This document shows, one piece after another, positions 59,962-64,000 of a stretch of 64,000 bases of DNA (position 1 is the stretch's first letter; each line of letters starts with the position of its first letter). Made by a program: the position numbers and the translations under genes. The notes under the pieces were generated by a model that was given only the letters and a program-made list of their open reading frames with translations, was not told where the DNA came from and did not search any database. The stretch is from Symsagittifera roscoffensis (lineage: Eukaryota; Xenacoelomorpha; Acoela; Convolutidae): NCBI RefSeq assembly GCF_963678635.1, contig NC_087070.1, forward strand, positions 50,077,467 through 50,141,466. The letters run 5' to 3'.

Positions 59962-62556
59962 CGTGGGCTAAAAAAATTATTATTTTGAGACTGAAAAGCG
60001 GTGGTATGGGGTTGTTCTATAATTTGTTCATATGTCTTTTCATCTAGTGAATGATGTGTCATTATATGTTGAATGGGACTTTGTGATATGGTTGGTCTAA
60101 AATTTGGATTATGTGTTATTGCTAAATTTCGAAAATTTCGTGGGACTAGGGATAATGGATGGTTATGTGGTAGGGGTGGTAACTGTGGTGCTGTAGGCGT
60201 TATTTCTACATTGTTATGTTCTTCGTCATATGTGTTCTGTCTTGTTGCTATTTTTGTGTTGTATTCTTTTATTTGTGCGTCTAAAAGAATTTTGTTTATT
60301 GATGATGAAAAAATTCCAAAAAATCCTGCAAATAGTATGCGTGCTACACTTGCTTGTCTATTTACTTGTGTGTGTATAGCGCATGTATTATAGATTCCTT
60401 TTAAAAGTGAAAAAAGAAATCCTATAAAGTTAAACATTGCGTATAAAATAGTTAATTTTTCTAAGATGTAATAGGGCCATCCTAGAAAATCAAGAATTTC
60501 ATTTTTGAGTGTAACAAAGCTAAAAATATTTAAAGGTGAGATATCTTGTGGTCGGTATTTTTCACCGTTTAGATATATATAGTCTTTAATGTCTTTAAAA
60601 TATCCGCTATAGTCTTGTGTATAAATATCTGCAAATCCTGCGGTTTCGGCAAGTTTGCGTAAGTTTTGGTCAATTGATTGTCTTTGTATAGTGTCCATTT
60701 GTGTTAATAATTCTTGGAATTGTTGTGTTCTAATGTGATGTTGGATATCGGATTTTGAATATATTCCAATTGACTGTAGGTCAATATTTGGGTTTCGAGC
60801 AATAGCTCTAATGCTTTCAGGTGAAAATTTTTTGAGTGATTGCATTAATGTGGGATATGGGGTAAGAAGGTAATATTTATCTTCATCAGGGTTCAGTTGT
60901 ACTACATTGTGGCTATTTTCCGATCCACATGGGACTGCGGTATCCCAGAAATAGGTTCGTCTTGAAAGTGTGTCAACGAAATGTACTTTATTCTTATAAA
61001 AGATAGGGATTCTTTTATAGCATCGTTTATCTTCAAAAACATATAGTGGTGATACTTTTTTGGTACAGGTATAGAACCATAAAATGTTTCCTTCATAGTC
61101 TAAAAAATTTGATCTATTTCCTGATAGTAAATATCCTGCGTAGGGTATTTTTAATACTGCTAGTGCAAGTGATTGTAGGATTTGTGTCCTTTCTAATTCG
61201 CATAGTTGTTGAAGTGTTTCTAATTCAGAGAGTGACATTTCTTGAAAAATTCGGCTAATTGTGTAGTCTAATTTCATATCTAGGTGAATATCATAGTGGA
61301 TATTACCGAAATATGTACTATTCATTAGTGATAGTTCTTGTAAACGTGTGCTTCTAGTGTCATGGGGCTTTAGATGTCCACCAGGGTGACCTTTACTTTT
61401 TTGAAAATCAACTGGTAGATATGATGTTCCTTCGTTTATAGGGTGACTTGTGGCGTATGGGTCGATTTTTACTTTTCCAGTGGTCATGTCGAATCCTTTT
61501 TCGTATTCAACTAATATTTCGGAGTATTGTGTTTTGTGAAGTGGATTTCTGTATTTACATGCAAGTTCTGTTTCTTGATATATTTGAAAACGTGTCAATT
61601 TATTTTCTATATTGTGTATGTTTCTAAAATTGATTTACTTGTTCATATGGGATTGATTGTATAAAATATTTTTCGTGAAATTTTATCATACGAGCGTGTA
61701 TTTTTGCTACTTGAAATGTTGTACATGTGTCTTCGGGGAACCAAACAATTGTTGCTTGTGTTCATGTTGTAGGGTCACAATAGCCTTGATCGTTTTTACA
61801 AGGTAATCTAATTCCTTGATAGATCATTGTGTTGTCAGATAAATCGCGTGTGAGTTGTATTTTTTCGAGTTGTATTTTCCAATCGAAAAACATTATTTTT
61901 TGATATCCTTCATTTTTTGTGTCTGCTTTGCAGTTTGATGGGTTATTTATACCAATATGTGGTATCCAGTGTTTATCGTGTATGTCATAAGTTAATCTTC
62001 CGTGTGCGCCGTTGTATGGGTATTTTTCATCTAATTTTATATGTCCTTGATATCTTTCAAGTTCTGCTTGATGTACAGAATCTGAAAAAACTTGGAAATA
62101 TACTAACTTTCTATCTGCGTTTTTATTTCTTGTGATATTTAGTCGGAGTAACTCGTTTTTACAATCTTCGGGATTGAGATGTAAAAGTCGTTCGATATTA
62201 CTCTGGTAGAATGATTCGTGGTCAAGTCGGTTTTTATTTCCATTTGAGACTTGTGAACAATGTACTTTCTTTTCAGAAAATGTTGCTGTGAATTTATATC
62301 CTATAACTGTTGTTGCTCGGGCTTTTGAATAAAGTGTCGCTATTACATTTGTAGTTTCTATAGCTTGTGGTTCTGTTTCGCATTGTGATACTTGATTTAT
62401 TGCATATTTGTGTAGTGTTTTTTGTTCATTTTCTTCACAATCGTAATGTGTTACTAATAAATCTTGGGGTCCTGTGCGGGGGGAAGGGTTTATGTTCTGA
62501 TTGGAGATTACTAGAAAAAAGAGTTGGAGAAAAATTAATATTTTTAGAATATACAT
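59958..62556 (-). pseudogene. Viral-type fusion glycoprotein (env/fusogen), one stop and one frameshift
   Basis: The ATG is at 62554-62556, followed by a hydrophobic signal peptide of about 18 residues. The ectodomain is cysteine-bearing. The first frame runs 264 codons to a TGA (61762-61764) and stays open beyond it to a TAG at 61624-61626. Sequence then continues in the +1 frame from about 61630 to 59958 (546 codons from the TTG at 61598). Near codon 400 of that part lie one or two membrane segments (YILEKLTILYAMFNFIGFLF and VARILFAGFFGIFSSS), then a proline-rich tail. A cysteine-rich ectodomain with a late anchor suits class III-like fusogens, as in chuviruses and the gB-like fusogen reported from nematode Mavericks. 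That placement is from general resemblance. Either the gene is dead, or the breaks are recoded. Confidence 0.6.
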
Positions 62557-63731
62557 GTGTATGATAATCCTGAGTATGGGTTATAAAATGTGATGTAACC
62601 AATTGTCTTTTTGGTATATCTGTCGTATTTGTATATTACTTCAGTTGTTATAAATGGTGGTGGTAGTGATTGAGCTGTTATATTTGGAGGGTTTAATGGG
62701 TAGGGATGTTGAGTAATGTTGTTTAGTTTAACCGTGATTTCAAAATTTAATTGTAGACTATTTTGTTGGAGTATTTGGATGTTATGATCACGAATGTCTT
62801 CGTGGATGTCTTGTCGATATTGTAGTCTATTGAGTGCCCAGTTGTGGAGTCGGTTACTTTCTGGGTGTTGTCCAAATAATGGTGGAGGTGCTGTGAATGT
62901 ATTCCAGTCTAGTCTTAAAGGAATATTTGTTGATGATTGTTCTCGATATCTAGTGTCGAGGTTATTTAGGAAATTTAAGTTAAAAGGCGTTAGTGAAATC
63001 TGGCTTATGGATGGTGTTGATGGTAGTGATAATGTTTCTGTTATCGATGAGGATGTTGTTGTATCCGTAGAAATATCTATTGGATCATTGATTAAATTTG
63101 GCTCACCTTGTGTGAATGAATGTGTTGTCCAATATGGTAGTCGTGAAGTTTGGTTTGTGGGGATAAAGGGATTTTCACGTATTTGTTTAGATGTTGGTGT
63201 TGAACCTAAGTAATCTGAGGGTAGGCTTGAGGTGCTACGTTGTGAAAGAAGCGTACGGGTTTCTGGTAATATACCAATGGGGTTTTCTGGAGTACTTTGT
63301 GATGGGGGTTGAGGTATATCAAAATGAACTCGGGGAGTTTGAAAATTTCTGTTTCGTCGAGGATGTATAATTTGTCTATTTATTTCGACTGTATTTTGGT
63401 TTTGACTAGGATTTCGTATTCTACTTAATTCTTGTGGTAGTGTTGGGTATAAGTTATATGTTGGTTCGCTTAGAGGTGCTTGTCGTTGAACTGGTTCTAG
63501 TGGTTCAGATAAGCGAGCGTGTCGTTCTTCAAAGGTATATGGGTTATCTTGAAAGGAAATTCGTGTGGATGTTTGGGGGTTTTGGGTAGTTGAAGGTGGT
63601 GTTGGGTTATCATGGGATGATGTCGGTGAAGACTGACTGTGTGATTGTTGGTTAGCAATTTTTGATGGTTTTTTATTAATTCTTTTAGAGGAAAAATTTA
63701 TGTTTATTATAGTATTCTTGTAGAAAAAGAA
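62544..63731 (-). CDS. 395-codon ORF without ATG, P/S/T/N/Q-rich, virus-like cluster
   Basis: The minus-strand frame is open from 63731 to a TAA at 62544-62546 and contains no ATG at all, so it must be entered by splicing, frameshifting or a non-AUG start. The first 300 or so codons are low-complexity and probably disordered (SQSSPTSSHDNPTPPSTTQN and similar). The last 100 look folded (NRLHNWALNRLQYRQDIHED, VIYKYDRYTKKTIGYITFYN). Its stop lies 13 nt inside the start of the glycoprotein gene. It begins directly past the stop of the preceding membrane ORF in the +1 frame: CTC-TAA-A reads as CTC-(T)-AAA. The length with no stop in AT-rich DNA strongly supports a real coding region. Function unknown. 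Confidence 0.65.
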   Translation of the reverse strand, partial: FFFYKNTIININFSSKRINKKPSKIANQQSHSQSSPTSSHDNPTPPSTTQNPQTSTRISFQDNPYTFEERHARLSEPLEPVQRQAPLSEPTYNLYPTLPQELSRIRNPSQNQNTVEINRQIIHPRRNRNFQTPRVHFDIPQPPSQSTPENPIGILPETRTLLSQRSTSSLPSDYLGSTPTSKQIRENPFIPTNQTSRLPYWTTHSFTQGEPNLINDPIDISTDTTTSSSITETLSLPSTPSISQISLTPFNLNFLNNLDTRYREQSSTNIPLRLDWNTFTAPPPLFGQHPESNRLHNWALNRLQYRQDIHEDIRDHNIQILQQNSLQLNFEITVKLNNITQHPYPLNPPNITAQSLPPPFITTEVIYKYDRYTKKTIGYITFYNPYSGLSYTCIF

Positions 63732-64000
63732 TTAGGAGGATTGTTGCTAGGGCGAATGTGATGATTGCTTTCTTTATACATTTGCATATTGTCAAGATGA
63801 GGGATGATAGAAATGTTATAAAAATTACAAATAGTAAAAAAATATCTGTTCTACTAAAAATGGTTCGTATCATTTAGATAATAAGTTTTGTGAATCGTAC
63901 CTGTGGATATAGTCAATAGCTTTCGCAAGTTGGAGGTATAGTTCAAATATGGAATAGAAAATTAAAAAAATATTGCAAAAAATGATTAAGATTATTACAA
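63685..64000 (-). CDS. Small membrane protein(s) at the window edge, perhaps spliced
   Basis: A 62-codon ORF (ATG 63871-63873) has two hydrophobic segments, FLLFVIFITFLSSLILTI and ITFALATILLILFL, separated by a CKCIKK patch. Upstream an open frame enters from beyond the window, with another hydrophobic stretch (VIILIIFCNIFLIFYSIF), and stops at a TGA overlapping this ATG. Alternatively a 47-nt intron (63854-63900, CACAG|GTACGA to ATTTTTAG) fuses both frames into one multi-pass protein; the frames agree. Its length and acceptor suit nematode introns. The C-terminus at 63685 is the last stop before the ATG-less ORF. Confidence 0.5.

Noticed and set aside
61762..61764. TGA recoded as tryptophan (TGA also at Trp-like positions at 10274 and in the env-like block)
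   Set aside because: TGG is used freely in all frames, TGA occurs as a normal terminator (59958), and frameshifts and TAA/TAG stops coexist with these TGAs, so simple decay explains them.

Overview
The window is about 64 kb of AT-rich eukaryotic DNA with no recognisable host housekeeping gene. It is a nested graveyard of mobile elements. The repeat types, Ty3/gypsy elements with YVDD reverse transcriptases and a possible 47-nt intron with a TTTTTAG acceptor suggest a nematode, probably Caenorhabditis-like. That assignment is inference.

Layout. (1) 1-3575: rearranged, partial copy of the arm of a long-terminal-inverted-repeat DNA element, with a broken zinc-finger gene. (2) 4128-4921 and 14885-about 23053: one decayed Ty3/gypsy retrotransposon on the minus strand (gag, zinc knuckle, protease, RT, RNase H, integrase), with a minisatellite in its leader. 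Its integrase is split by (3) 4928-14878, a 9,951-bp element with 5'-AG ends, TIRs of about 1.5-2.2 kb and a 6-bp target duplication TGCCAG. This is the hallmark of Maverick/Polinton elements, but no polymerase, integrase or ATPase gene is visible, so it looks like a non-autonomous derivative. It carries a zinc-finger gene, a tandem pair of related genes, two unknown ORFs and arrays of spaced CCAAT boxes.

(4) 23054-44275: two tandem units of about 9-10 kb plus a partial third. Each full unit holds a non-LTR (LINE) RT remnant and a broken minus-strand block ending in an env-like membrane segment. Unit A has insertions that unit B lacks. (5) 44279-about 48660: a second, plus-strand gypsy gag-pol, truncated after RNase H and missing RT motif A. 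(6) 48660-57660: intergenic DNA with several dispersed repeat families, including one with a hairpin whose two arms co-vary between copies.

(7) 58153-64000 (minus strand, running off the window): a very compact cluster of overlapping ORFs. In transcription order these are a small membrane protein, a 395-codon P/S/T/N/Q-rich ORF without an ATG, a broken viral-type fusion glycoprotein, and a 602-aa protein of unknown function. Adjacent ORFs overlap by 4-13 nt or follow a stop directly. This looks like a captured virus or virus-like transposon and is the most interesting part of the window. Its gene content and arrangement may match nematode Mavericks that carry a gB-like fusogen, or an endogenous virus with a chuvirus-like glycoprotein. 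Neither can be settled from the sequence alone.
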